NCBI RefSeq assembly: GCF_014168815.1
Contig: NZ_AP021972.1
Coordinates: 3,286,001-3,350,000 of the forward strand
Length of the DNA stretch: 64,000 nucleotides
Reading direction: 5' to 3'
Source of the DNA: Klebsiella sp. WP3-W18-ESBL-02
GTDB taxonomy: Bacteria; Pseudomonadota; Gammaproteobacteria; Enterobacterales; Enterobacteriaceae
Shown here: one piece after another, positions 7,168-16,077 of the stretch
How positions within the stretch are numbered: position 1 is the stretch's first letter
How the letters are laid out: each line of letters opens with the position of its first letter
Position numbers and translations under genes: made by a program
Notes under the pieces: generated by a model
What the model was told of the DNA's origin: nothing
Databases searched by the model: none
What the model saw: the letters and a program-made list of their open reading frames with translations, nothing else

Positions 7168-9450
7168 ATGTCCGAACTTAATGAAAAGTTAGCCACAGCC
7201 TGGGAAGGTTTTGCGAAAGGTGACTGGCAGAATGAAGTAAACGTACGTGACTTCATCCAGAAAAACTACACTCCGTATGAGGGTGACGAGTCCTTCCTGG
7301 CTGGCGCTACTGACGCGACCACAGCTCTGTGGGACAACGTTATGGAAGGCGTTAAACTGGAAAACCGCACTCACGCGCCAGTTGACTTTGACACCGCCGT
7401 TGCTTCCACCATTACTTCCCACGACGCTGGTTACATCAACAAAGCGCTGGAAAAAATTGTTGGTCTGCAAACTGAAGCTCCGCTGAAACGTGCTCTTATC
7501 CCGTTCGGTGGCATCAAAATGATCGAAGGTTCCTGCAAAGCGTATAACCGCGAACTGGACCCGATGATCAAAAAAATCTTCACCGAATACCGTAAAACGC
7601 ACAACCAGGGCGTGTTCGACGTTTATACTCCGGACATCCTGCGCTGCCGTAAATCCGGTGTTCTGACCGGTCTGCCAGACGCCTACGGCCGTGGTCGTAT
7701 CATCGGTGACTACCGTCGTATCGCCGTATACGGTATCGACTACCTGATGAAAGACAAATTCGCTCAGTTCACCTCTCTCCAGTCTGACCTGGAAAACGGT
7801 GTAAACCTGGAAGCGACTATCCGTCTGCGTGAAGAAATCTCCGAACAGCACCGTGCGCTGGGTCAGATCAAAGAGATGGCTGCTAAATACGGCTACGACA
7901 TCTCTGGTCCGGCTACCAACGCTCAGGAAGCTATTCAGTGGACTTACTTCGGCTACCTGGCCGCTGTTAAATCCCAGAACGGCGCTGCAATGTCCTTCGG
8001 TCGTACCTCCAGCTTCCTGGATATCTACATCGAACGTGACCTGAAAGCAGGCAAAATCACTGAACAAGAAGCTCAGGAAATGATTGACCACCTGGTCATG
8101 AAACTGCGTATGGTTCGCTTCCTGCGTACCCCTGAGTATGATGAACTGTTCTCCGGTGACCCGATTTGGGCAACTGAATCCGTCGGTGGTATGGGCGTTG
8201 ATGGCCGTACTCTGGTCACCAAAAACAGCTTCCGTTTCCTGAACACCCTGTACACCATGGGCCCGTCTCCGGAACCGAACATCACTATCCTGTGGTCTGA
8301 AAAACTGCCGCTGGCGTTCAAAAAATTCGCCGCAAAAGTGTCCATCGATACCTCTTCTCTGCAGTATGAGAACGATGACCTGATGCGTCCGGACTTCAAC
8401 AACGATGACTACGCTATCGCTTGCTGCGTAAGCCCGATGATCGTTGGTAAACAAATGCAGTTCTTCGGTGCGCGTGCAAACCTGGCGAAAACCATGCTGT
8501 ACGCAATCAACGGCGGCGTTGATGAAAAACTGAAAATGCAGGTTGGTCCTAAAACTGAGCCAATGAAAGGCGACGTTCTGAACTACGACGAAGTTATGGA
8601 TCGTATGGACCACTTTATGGATTGGCTGGCTAAACAGTACGTCACCGCGCTGAACGTCATCCACTACATGCACGACAAATACAGCTACGAAGCTTCTCTG
8701 ATGGCGCTGCATGACCGCGACGTTATCCGTACTATGGCTTGCGGTATCGCTGGTCTGTCCGTTGCTGCTGACTCCCTGTCTGCAATCAAATATGCGAAAG
8801 TTAAACCGATTCGTGATGAAAACGGTCTGGCTGTTGACTTCGAAATCGAAGGCGAATACCCGCAGTTTGGTAACAACGACGCTCGCGTCGATGACATGGC
8901 GGTTGACCTGGTTGAACGTTTCATGAAGAAAATTCAGAAACTGACGACTTACCGTAACGCAATCCCGACTCAGTCTGTTCTGACCATCACCTCTAACGTG
9001 GTTTATGGTAAGAAAACCGGTAACACCCCAGACGGTCGTCGCGCTGGCGCGCCATTCGGCCCAGGTGCTAACCCAATGCACGGTCGTGACCAGAAAGGTG
9101 CTGTTGCCTCTCTGACTTCCGTTGCTAAACTGCCGTTTGCTTACGCTAAAGATGGTATCTCTTACACCTTCTCTATCGTTCCGAACGCACTGGGTAAAGA
9201 CGACGACGTTCGTAAAACCAACCTGGCTGGTCTGATGGACGGTTACTTCCACCACGAAGCGTCTATCGAAGGCGGTCAACACCTGAACGTTAACGTAATG
9301 AACCGCGAAATGCTGCTCGACGCGATGGAAAACCCGGAAAAATATCCGCAGCTGACCATCCGCGTATCTGGCTACGCAGTACGTTTTAACTCCCTGACTA
9401 AAGAACAGCAGCAGGACGTTATTACCCGTACCTTCACTCAGTCCATGTAA
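7168..9450 (+). CDS. pflB: Pyruvate formate-lyase (formate C-acetyltransferase 1)
   Basis: PflB is a homodimeric cytosolic glycyl-radical enzyme that converts pyruvate plus CoA to acetyl-CoA and formate under anaerobiosis. The product is 760 aa, the usual length. The paired active-site cysteines lie in AIACCVSPM, and the C-terminal radical glycine lies in RVSGYAVRF, about 25 residues from the end. It is preceded by a good ribosome site (AAGAAGGTAGGTG). Codon use is strongly biased to optimal codons (CTG, CGT, GGT, AAC), fitting a very abundant protein; this bias also explains the long meaningless antisense frame across it. A terminator follows at 9489-9518, and the activating enzyme gene pflA is next. 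Confidence 0.98.
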   Translation: MSELNEKLATAWEGFAKGDWQNEVNVRDFIQKNYTPYEGDESFLAGATDATTALWDNVMEGVKLENRTHAPVDFDTAVASTITSHDAGYINKALEKIVGLQTEAPLKRALIPFGGIKMIEGSCKAYNRELDPMIKKIFTEYRKTHNQGVFDVYTPDILRCRKSGVLTGLPDAYGRGRIIGDYRRIAVYGIDYLMKDKFAQFTSLQSDLENGVNLEATIRLREEISEQHRALGQIKEMAAKYGYDISGPATNAQEAIQWTYFGYLAAVKSQNGAAMSFGRTSSFLDIYIERDLKAGKITEQEAQEMIDHLVMKLRMVRFLRTPEYDELFSGDPIWATESVGGMGVDGRTLVTKNSFRFLNTLYTMGPSPEPNITILWSEKLPLAFKKFAAKVSIDTSSLQYENDDLMRPDFNNDDYAIACCVSPMIVGKQMQFFGARANLAKTMLYAINGGVDEKLKMQVGPKTEPMKGDVLNYDEVMDRMDHFMDWLAKQYVTALNVIHYMHDKYSYEASLMALHDRDVIRTMACGIAGLSVAADSLSAIKYAKVKPIRDENGLAVDFEIEGEYPQFGNNDARVDDMAVDLVERFMKKIQKLTTYRNAIPTQSVLTITSNVVYGKKTGNTPDGRRAGAPFGPGANPMHGRDQKGAVASLTSVAKLPFAYAKDGISYTFSIVPNALGKDDDVRKTNLAGLMDGYFHHEASIEGGQHLNVNVMNREMLLDAMENPEKYPQLTIRVSGYAVRFNSLTKEQQQDVITRTFTQSM

Positions 9451-9488
9451 TGGATTTGACTGAAATCGCGATTTAAAAAGCGTACAAT

Positions 9489-9518
9489 AAAGGCTCCACG
9501 TCAGTGGGGCCTTTCTTA
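9489..9518 (+). terminator. Rho-independent terminator after pflB
   Basis: AAAGGCTCCAC pairs with GTGGGGCCTTT (one mismatch) around a 4-nt loop, followed by a short T-rich tail. It separates pflB from pflA, which therefore probably has its own promoter in 9519-9656 plus some read-through. Confidence 0.85.
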
Positions 9519-9656
9519 TAACTGCCCTACTCTCTCCGAGCCTATTTTGCCTGCTAACTTCTATAATCAGGTTAACAAGCAAAATAAACTCAAGACGGCC
9601 TGAAATAATGATCGTCACCCTGCCGGACGCGGGGAAGAACTGGAGATAATACTGCA

Positions 9657-10397
9657 ATGTCTGTAACTGGTCGCATTCACTCCTTTGAATCCTGTGGCAC
9701 CGTCGATGGCCCAGGCATCCGTTTTATTACCTTCTTCCAGGGCTGCCTGATGCGCTGCCTGTACTGCCATAACCGCGATACATGGGATACCCACGGTGGC
9801 AAAGAAGTCACCGTTGAAGAACTAATGAAAGAAGTGGTGACCTATCGCCACTTTATGAACGCGTCCGGCGGCGGCGTCACCGCATCCGGCGGCGAAGCCA
9901 TTTTACAGGCTGAGTTCGTGCGCGACTGGTTCCGAGCGTGCAAGAAAGAAGGTATTCATACCTGTCTGGACACCAACGGCTTTGTGCGTCGTTACGACCC
10001 GGTCATTGATGAGCTGCTGGAAGTCACCGACCTGGTGATGCTCGACCTCAAGCAGATGAACGACGATATCCATCAGAATCTGGTTGGCGTATCTAACCAC
10101 CGCACGCTCGAGTTTGCGCAGTACCTGTCGAAGAAAGACGTGAAGGTCTGGATCCGCTATGTGGTGGTCCCGGGCTGGTCAGATGACGATGACTCCGCGC
10201 ACCGCCTGGGCGAGTTCACCCGCGATATGGGCAACGTCGAGAAAATCGAACTGCTGCCATACCACGAGCTGGGCAAACACAAATGGGTAGCCATGGGCGA
10301 AGAGTACAAGCTCGACGGGGTGAAGCCGCCGAAGAAAGAGACCATGGAACGCGTAAAAGGCATTCTCGAGCAGTACGGTCACAAGGTGATGTACTGA
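9657..10397 (+). CDS. pflA: Pyruvate formate-lyase 1-activating enzyme
   Basis: PflA is a cytosolic radical-SAM enzyme that abstracts a hydrogen from the active glycine of PflB to switch it on anaerobically. The product is 246 aa, beginning MSVTGRIHSFESCG. The [4Fe-4S]/SAM cluster motif CxxxCxxC is C30-LMR-C34-LY-C37. The SAM-contacting glycine-rich segment ASGGGVTASGGEA follows at about residues 69-81. It is preceded by GGAGATAATACTGCA before the ATG. The next element is a bidirectional terminator. Length, motifs and position after pflB leave no doubt. Confidence 0.97.
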   Translation: MSVTGRIHSFESCGTVDGPGIRFITFFQGCLMRCLYCHNRDTWDTHGGKEVTVEELMKEVVTYRHFMNASGGGVTASGGEAILQAEFVRDWFRACKKEGIHTCLDTNGFVRRYDPVIDELLEVTDLVMLDLKQMNDDIHQNLVGVSNHRTLEFAQYLSKKDVKVWIRYVVVPGWSDDDDSAHRLGEFTRDMGNVEKIELLPYHELGKHKWVAMGEEYKLDGVKPPKKETMERVKGILEQYGHKVMY

Positions 10398-10443
10398 TCC
10401 CTTCTGGCCAGTAGCTATACCTGGCCTGACAATGCTGATGACG

Positions 10444-10471
10444 AAAAACCCGACGCTAAGTCGGGTTTTTT
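10444..10471. terminator. Bidirectional terminator between pflA and ycaD
   Basis: AAAAACCCGAC-gctaa-GTCGGGTTTTTT has T runs when read from either strand. It serves pflA on the plus strand and probably ycaD on the minus strand. Confidence 0.92.
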
Positions 10472-10531
10472 GTTGTCTGTTTCGGCACGACAGGCGACGA
10501 AAAAATCAAGAGGCGCGCTCGCGCCAGCGCA

Positions 10532-11683
10532 TCAGGCGTGGGCAACCGGGGTTGGATGATGCCCGGCTTTGCGCAGCAGCATCATCAGGTAGACGAACGA
10601 CACCCCGGCAATCATGATAAACAGCAGGTTATCTGAGTAGCTTTGCATCAGCATGGCGGTCAGCGTAGGCCCTACCAGGCTGCCGATGGTGTAGCTTAGC
10701 AGCAGCGCCTGATTCATTGACACCAACTGGTGGTGCTCGACCTTCTCACAGGCCCAGGCCATCGCCACCGGATAGAGCGTAAAACCGGCGGCACCAAGGA
10801 TAAACAGCGCCGGTGCCATCATTGCCTGGCTTAGCATCCCCAGACAGCCGACAATCACCACAAATACCTGCACGCGCAGTACCAGCAAACGACCAAAGCG
10901 ATCCGCCAGACGGCCTATTGGCCATTGACCCAAAATACCGGCGCTGACCATCACCGCCATCCAAAAACCGATACCGGAATCGCTGACGCCACGATGGTTT
11001 AAATACAGCGGCATCAGCCCGTACAGCGAGCCCAGCACGATGCCGGAAATAATACAGCCATTCACCCCAAGTCGCGCCTGACGCAGCTTGAACATTGGCC
11101 AGACGCGCGCGTTGGCGTCCTGCTGTTCATCTTTCTGGTTCAGGATACGGGTAAACAGCAGCGGCAGAATACCGGCCAGGATAACGCCGGTCATCAGCGG
11201 CAGAATGGTCGCCAAATCGGTCGGTAGTTTACTCACGATAAGCTGGCCGAGCACGGTACCGATGTAATACATCATCATGTAGGCCGCCAGCAGACGCCCG
11301 CGATTGCGCGAAGTACCACTGCACATCAGCGCGCTTTCCACCACCACCCAAATCATGGCGCAGCCGACGCCGGCGATAAAACGCCAGAACATCCAGCTCC
11401 AGAAGCCCACCATAAAGCCCAGCCCCACGCAGCCCGCGGCGAAGATAAGCGACGCAATATAGTAGCTGAAGTTAAAGCCAAGACGCTTAATCAGACGCCC
11501 GGTCAGCATCGTACCCACCAGGTTACCGGTGAAATAGGATGAACCAACCATCCCAACCTGCCAGGTTGGCAGATTTTCATGGGCGAGCCAGAGCGGGACG
11601 AGCGTGTTGAGTACCGCGATCGCCAGCGTCAATAACAAAAGGCCACAGAGCAATAACAGCACTGGGCGGGTATAGGTGGACAT
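10532..11683 (-). CDS. ycaD: MFS transporter YcaD
   Basis: YcaD is an inner-membrane major facilitator of about 382 aa whose substrate is not established. The 383-aa product has about twelve hydrophobic helices. The loop 2-3 motif region reads GRLIKRLGFNFSYY (about residues 62-75), and the second half has GRLADRFGRLLVLR, the classic GxxaDrfGrr pattern. It begins MSTYTRPVLLLLCG. In E. coli several genes (ycaM, ycaN, ycaK) lie between ycaD and dmsC; here ycaD is followed, across 259 bp, directly by the dms operon. The assignment rests on overall match and position. Confidence 0.9.
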   Translation of the reverse strand: MSTYTRPVLLLLCGLLLLTLAIAVLNTLVPLWLAHENLPTWQVGMVGSSYFTGNLVGTMLTGRLIKRLGFNFSYYIASLIFAAGCVGLGFMVGFWSWMFWRFIAGVGCAMIWVVVESALMCSGTSRNRGRLLAAYMMMYYIGTVLGQLIVSKLPTDLATILPLMTGVILAGILPLLFTRILNQKDEQQDANARVWPMFKLRQARLGVNGCIISGIVLGSLYGLMPLYLNHRGVSDSGIGFWMAVMVSAGILGQWPIGRLADRFGRLLVLRVQVFVVIVGCLGMLSQAMMAPALFILGAAGFTLYPVAMAWACEKVEHHQLVSMNQALLLSYTIGSLVGPTLTAMLMQSYSDNLLFIMIAGVSFVYLMMLLRKAGHHPTPVAHA

Positions 11684-11905
11684 GGGCTAAAAACCGTGAG
11701 GATAGACAGATTTCGAGCGCATCATGCCACTGCTAAAAACATTGTCAATCCACCTGATTTGTGTCGGAAGCGGCTTTCTGGCACCACGATTGATGTTTCT
11801 TATTCAGCGCAGCGGTATAACGACATTCATCAAATCTATCTGATTGTTTTTACTGAAAATGAAAGGAATAAATGGAAAGGGTTCAGTTGAAAAAATTCAT
11901 GAACA

Positions 11906-11940
11906 AAAAGTGCCAGGGCGAGGCAGCCCCGGCACGTTTT
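11906..11940 (-). terminator. Rho-independent terminator after dmsC
   Basis: Read on the minus strand, GTGCCGGGGC pairs with GCCCTGGCAC (one mismatch) and is followed by five T. It lies immediately past the dmsC stop and ends the dmsABC transcript. Confidence 0.88.
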
Positions 11941-11942
11941 AT

Positions 11943-12806
11943 TTAGCTGGCGACCGCCATCCCGACGGTCATATGCAGACCGTAGAAGACGCCACGGCCG
12001 ATCAGTTCACCGACCAGCACCAGCACAAATGCCAGACTCAACAGCGGCAGCGCCGGCTGGTAGCCCTTAAGCTGCGGCACCACCCAGCACACCAGCGCCA
12101 GCGCAATGGCCGCAACGCGCCACGCCATCAGGGAGCCGTAGTTCGGGACCAGTGCGGAAGCCTGCTGGATTGAGCTATGGATTGAAGCCAGCTCAACGCC
12201 CTGCATCAGCGAAACAACCGCGCTAACGCCCAGCGCAGCCAGGCTCACCACCGGCAGCAGACGCAGCGCCCAGCCTTCGACACCCGCCCAGCGCAGCAGC
12301 AGATAGCCGAGCAGCGGACCGCCGATAAACAGCGTCAGGAAGAAGCTCAGCGGCGTCCAGATGCTATACCAGGTCGGTACGGTATCGATGGTGTTATACA
12401 CGCGCACCATCATCCACACGAAGACCACACCCAGCACCATCGTCACCACCAGCCAGACGCTACGCAGCGCGCAGGAGAGCTTATTGGTGACGGCCAGCAG
12501 CCAGCCAATGCCCCCCACGGCGAAGAAAATCGCGCCGCTGGCAATCTCGTTGCTCAACGACGAGGCCCCCACGCGGTTAAGCGAGTTAAATGCGCGCATC
12601 GGCGAGCCGAGGTGCAGCGTCGAGGCGATAAAACCAATGCCCATCAGCACCCACAAAGCGAACATACTCAGCACCACGCGCTGCTGCTGCTCGCGCGCCA
12701 GCTGCCCTTTCATCAGCGCCAGCGCCAGGACGATAAATCCGCCGGCAACGCACTGCCCAAAGACCGTGAAGATCATCAGCGGCCATTCATGCCATCCACT
12801 TCCCAT
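11943..12806 (-). CDS. dmsC: DMSO reductase membrane anchor subunit DmsC
   Basis: DmsC is the inner-membrane anchor of anaerobic dimethyl sulfoxide reductase. It oxidises menaquinol and passes electrons to DmsB. The product is 287 aa, beginning MGSGWHEWPLMIF, the E. coli length, with eight hydrophobic helices. The conserved residue region IGFIASTLHLGSPMRAFNSL (about 56-75) includes the quinol-site histidine. A longer frame exists upstream, but it overlaps dmsB; the ATG at 12804-12806 sits 1 bp from the dmsB stop and is the family start. The gene is intact, but its electron acceptor DmsB is broken by a stop codon, so the complex is probably non-functional. Confidence 0.95.
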   Translation of the reverse strand: MGSGWHEWPLMIFTVFGQCVAGGFIVLALALMKGQLAREQQQRVVLSMFALWVLMGIGFIASTLHLGSPMRAFNSLNRVGASSLSNEIASGAIFFAVGGIGWLLAVTNKLSCALRSVWLVVTMVLGVVFVWMMVRVYNTIDTVPTWYSIWTPLSFFLTLFIGGPLLGYLLLRWAGVEGWALRLLPVVSLAALGVSAVVSLMQGVELASIHSSIQQASALVPNYGSLMAWRVAAIALALVCWVVPQLKGYQPALPLLSLAFVLVLVGELIGRGVFYGLHMTVGMAVAS

Positions 12807-12807
12807 C

Positions 12808-13425
12808 TCACACCTCCTTCGGGTTGGCCAGGTAGCCAGTGGTATCGCCGCACGGACGTGCATTGGCGTTAGGTTTAATCACAATGCTCGGCTTGGTAAA
12901 GTGCGCCGACGGCAGCGGTGCAACGGCCGCCAGCTGCCCGTGCTTCTGGCGAAGCTCTTCAATCGGCCCGAAGTCCAGCGCGCGCAGCGGGCAGGACTCG
13001 ACGCAGATCGGTTTTTTGCCTTCCGCCACGCGCTCGTGGCAGCCGTCGCACTTGGTCATGTGGCCTTTTGCCGCATTGTACTGTGGGGCACCGTACGGGC
13101 AGGCCATATGGCAGTAGCGACAGCCGATGCAGACGTCTTCGTCAACGACCACAAAGCCGTCTTATCGTTTATGCATCGCGCCGCTCGGACACACTTTAGT
13201 ACAGGCCGGATCTTCACAGTGGTTGCAGGCGATGGACAGGTAATAGGCAAAGACGTTCTGATGCCAGACGCCGTTATCTTCCTGCCAGTCGCCGCCGGCG
13301 TATTCATAAATACGGCGGAAGCTGACGTCCGGGGTTAAGTCTTTGTAATCTTTACACGCCAGTTCACAGGTTTTACAGCCGGTGCAGCGTGCCGAATCAA
13401 TAAAAAAGCCATATTGGGTGGTCAT
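12808..13425 (-). pseudogene. dmsB: DMSO reductase iron-sulfur subunit DmsB, interrupted by an in-frame TAA
   Basis: DmsB carries four [4Fe-4S] clusters from DmsC to the molybdenum subunit DmsA. The reading frame of 205 codons is complete in length, but codon 88 is TAA (13162-13164), where the E. coli protein has Glu in MHKREDGFVVV; here the text is MHKR-stop-DGFVVV. The first part has the CxxCxxC cluster region CTGCKTCELAC and CNHCEDPACTKVC. The second part, in the same frame, has CIGCRYCHMAC and CDGCHERV...CVESCP. Everything downstream is undamaged, so this is a recent single nonsense change or a sequencing error. A GTG (13150-13152) could restart the second half, but it would lack half the clusters. 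TAA cannot be read as selenocysteine. Confidence 0.9.
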
Positions 13426-13435
13426 CGGTTACTCC

Positions 13436-15880
13436 TTACACCTTCTCGACCTGAACAAGGTTCGTGTGCGATGGATTGCCTTTCGCCAGCGGCGACGGGC
13501 GCTGCGTGGTCAGCACGTTAATGCTGCCCGCCTGGTCAACACGCTTGGCATCCGGGTCATACCATGCCCCCTCGCCCAGCGCCACGATACCCGGCATCAT
13601 GCGCGGTGTGACCTTAGCTTCAATATGCACTTCCCCACGATCGTTAAAGATGCGCACGCGATCGCCGTTGGCGATGCCGCGTTTTTTCGCATCCAGCGGA
13701 TTAATCCACATTTCCTGACGGCAGGCCGCCTTCAGCACGTCAACGTTGCCATAGGTGGAGTGAACGCGTGCTTTATAGTGGAAGCCGGTCATCTGCAGCG
13801 GATACTTCTCAGCTAGCGGATCGTTGTAGTTTTCAAAGCCCGGTGTGTAGATCGGTAACGGATCGATAACATCACCTTCCGCCAGTTCCCAGGTGGCAGC
13901 GATTTTCGCCAGCTCCTGCGAGTAGATCTCAATTTTGCCCGACGGCGTAGTTAGCGGATTGGCCTGTGGGTCTTCACGGAACGCTTTATACGCCACGTGA
14001 TGCCCTTCCGGATCGCGCTGCTTGAAGATGCCCTGCTTGCGGAACGTATCGAAGTCCGGCAGCTCAGGCACTGCCTGGCGGGAAAGTTCGTGCAGATGAC
14101 GCATCCATCCTTCCTGCGTGCGCCCTTCGGTAAACTGCTGCTCAACGCCCATGCGTTTAGCCAGCTCGGTCGTCATGTCGTAAATCGTCTTACACTCGAA
14201 GCGCGGCTTAATCACCTGATCGGTGAAGATGACGTAAGACATGTTGCCGCAGGATGCATCCAGCGCGAAGTCCATCTGTTCGGATGCCGTGCAGTCCGGC
14301 AGCAGGATATCGGCATACTTCGCCGACGAGGTCATGTGGCAGTCGATGACCACTATCATTTCGCACTTCTTGTCATCCTGCAGGATTTCATGGGTGCGGT
14401 TTATCTCAGAGTGCTGGTTAATCAGGCAGTTACCGGCATAGTTCCAGATCATTTTGATCGGTACGTCCAGCTTATCTTTGCCACGCACGCCGTCACGCAT
14501 GGCCGTCATTTCCGGGCCGCGAACGATCGCATCAGTCCACATGAACATGGAGATGCTGGTTTGAACGGGGTTTTCCAGCGTTGGCATACGCTCAAACGGC
14601 ACTTCATAGGAGCCTTCACGCGCCCCGCTGTTACCGCCGTGAATACCCACGTTGCCGGTCAGAATGGACAGCATAGAAATGGCACGGGTCACGATTTCGC
14701 CATTCGCGTGACGCTGCGGCCCCCATCCCTGAGAGATATAAGCGGGCTTCGTGGTGGCGATTTCACGCGCCAGTTTGACAATGCGCTCGGCCGGAATACC
14801 GGTAATCGTCGATGCCCATTCCGGTGTTTTTGCCGTGCCATCACTACCCTGACCCAGAATATAAGCCTTGTAGTGGCCATTGGCCGGCGCGCCTTCCGGT
14901 AGCGTTTTTTCGTCGTAACCCACGCAGTATTTATCGAGGAACGGCTGATCGACCAGATTTTCGGTGATCATCACCCACGCCAGCGCGGAAACCAGCGCCG
15001 CATCGGTACCCGGACGAATCGGGATCCATTCATCTTCGCGGCCTGCCCCGGTATCGGTATAGCGCGGATCGACAATGATCATGCGCGCATTCGATTTCTG
15101 CCGCGCCTGCTCCAGATAGTAAGTCACCCCGCCGCCGCTCATGCGCGTTTCGCCAGGGTTGTTACCAAACAGCACCACCAGTTGGCTGTTTTCGATATCG
15201 GACGGGCTGTTGCCGTCAGCCCAGCCGCCGTAGGTATAGTTCAGGCCCGCAGCAATCTGCGCAGAGGAGTAGTCGCCGTAATGGTTCAGATATCCGCCGC
15301 AGCAGTTCATCAGGCGCGCAATCAGCGTTTTGCCCGGCGGCCAGGAGCGGGTTAACGTTCCTCCCAGGGTACCGGTGCCATAGTTGAGATAAATCGATTC
15401 ATTGCCGTAATCTTTGATCAAGCGTTTCATATTATCGGCAATAGTATCAAAGGCTTCTTCCCAGCTAATACGCTCGAATTTACCTTCACCACGTTTGCCT
15501 ACCCGCTTCATTGGGTATTTCAAGCGATCCGGGTTGTAGACGCGGCGACGCATTGAACGCCCGCGCAGGCAGGCACGAACCTGGTGCAGCCCGTCGTAGT
15601 TATCATCGCCGGTATTATCGGTTTCTACGTACTTAATCTCGCCATCGACAACATGCATGCGCAGCGGGCAGCGGCTTCCACAGTTTACCGTGCACGCACT
15701 CCAGGTGACACGTTCCGCTGCCGTTGCCGGGTCCAGCGCTTCGGCAGCATTAACGATACGGCTAAACGGGAGCGTAAAAGCACCGCTGGCCATCGCCAGG
15801 CCGCTAATGGCCGTGGTTTTCATTAAACCACGACGGCTGACCTCGGCTGCCAGTAAAGCATCGGGGGTTTCAGTTTTCAT
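13436..15880 (-). CDS. dmsA: DMSO reductase catalytic subunit DmsA (molybdopterin, TAT-exported)
   Basis: DmsA is the catalytic subunit of membrane-bound DMSO/TMAO reductase. It holds a bis-MGD molybdenum cofactor and uses DMSO as terminal acceptor in anaerobic respiration. The product is 814 aa and intact. The N-terminus has a twin-arginine leader (SRRGLMKTTAISG, residues 15-27). The cluster-binding stretch CTVNCGSRCPLRMHVVDGEI comes next (from about residue 62), then the Mo-ligand serine in YGDYSSAQI, and the C-terminal cofactor domain ends LVQVEKV. An FNR site lies about 130 bp upstream. It is followed after 10 bp by dmsB, which carries a stop codon, so the enzyme is unlikely to receive electrons. 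Confidence 0.97.
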   Translation of the reverse strand: MKTETPDALLAAEVSRRGLMKTTAISGLAMASGAFTLPFSRIVNAAEALDPATAAERVTWSACTVNCGSRCPLRMHVVDGEIKYVETDNTGDDNYDGLHQVRACLRGRSMRRRVYNPDRLKYPMKRVGKRGEGKFERISWEEAFDTIADNMKRLIKDYGNESIYLNYGTGTLGGTLTRSWPPGKTLIARLMNCCGGYLNHYGDYSSAQIAAGLNYTYGGWADGNSPSDIENSQLVVLFGNNPGETRMSGGGVTYYLEQARQKSNARMIIVDPRYTDTGAGREDEWIPIRPGTDAALVSALAWVMITENLVDQPFLDKYCVGYDEKTLPEGAPANGHYKAYILGQGSDGTAKTPEWASTITGIPAERIVKLAREIATTKPAYISQGWGPQRHANGEIVTRAISMLSILTGNVGIHGGNSGAREGSYEVPFERMPTLENPVQTSISMFMWTDAIVRGPEMTAMRDGVRGKDKLDVPIKMIWNYAGNCLINQHSEINRTHEILQDDKKCEMIVVIDCHMTSSAKYADILLPDCTASEQMDFALDASCGNMSYVIFTDQVIKPRFECKTIYDMTTELAKRMGVEQQFTEGRTQEGWMRHLHELSRQAVPELPDFDTFRKQGIFKQRDPEGHHVAYKAFREDPQANPLTTPSGKIEIYSQELAKIAATWELAEGDVIDPLPIYTPGFENYNDPLAEKYPLQMTGFHYKARVHSTYGNVDVLKAACRQEMWINPLDAKKRGIANGDRVRIFNDRGEVHIEAKVTPRMMPGIVALGEGAWYDPDAKRVDQAGSINVLTTQRPSPLAKGNPSHTNLVQVEKV

Positions 15881-15983
15881 GGATACTCACTTCGTTGCTG
15901 ACATTGAAAGTTTCGCTATATAGATTCTTATATAACGAATTGCTATTATTATAGTGTTTTATGCTATTGCTAGTTCGAAGGGA

Positions 15984-16024
15984 GTATTAAACGTTCTACC
16001 AGGAGAGGTATTGTTCGGTATCAA
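15984..16024 (-). promoter_or_regulatory. dmsA promoter with FNR box
   Basis: On the minus strand TTGATACCGAACAA (16011-16024) has the sequence known for the FNR site of E. coli dmsA. TAATAC at 15984-15989 lies where the -10 element of a class II FNR promoter should be, with start near 15977 and the box centred about 40.5 bp upstream. This predicts anaerobic induction of dmsABC. The leader of about 100 nt is AT-rich. Confidence 0.85.
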
Positions 16025-16033
16025 TAGGGATAT

Positions 16034-16061
16034 AAAAAAAGCGCCTTGCGGCGCTTTTTTT
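16034..16061. terminator. Terminator after serS
   Basis: AGCGCC-ttgc-GGCGCT stem flanked by seven A and seven T, so it can act in both directions. On the minus strand it ends serS just past its stop and shields the dmsA promoter that begins 10 bp away. Confidence 0.93.
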
Positions 16062-16077
16062 GTGAAACAGTCGAGGA

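Noticed and set aside
7189..9657. 822-codon open frame on the strand opposite pflB
   Set aside because: It is a shadow of the extreme codon bias of pflB (few stop-generating codons in that antisense phase); the translation is low-complexity in Val/Phe/Gln with no domain, and it has no ribosome site.
13162..13164. Stop codon in dmsB as a possible selenocysteine or recoding site
   Set aside because: The codon is TAA, not TGA, and the E. coli residue here is Glu; no recoding structure is expected.
12361..13338. 325-codon plus-strand frame over dmsC/dmsB
   Set aside because: Antisense to well-identified genes and without any recognisable domain.
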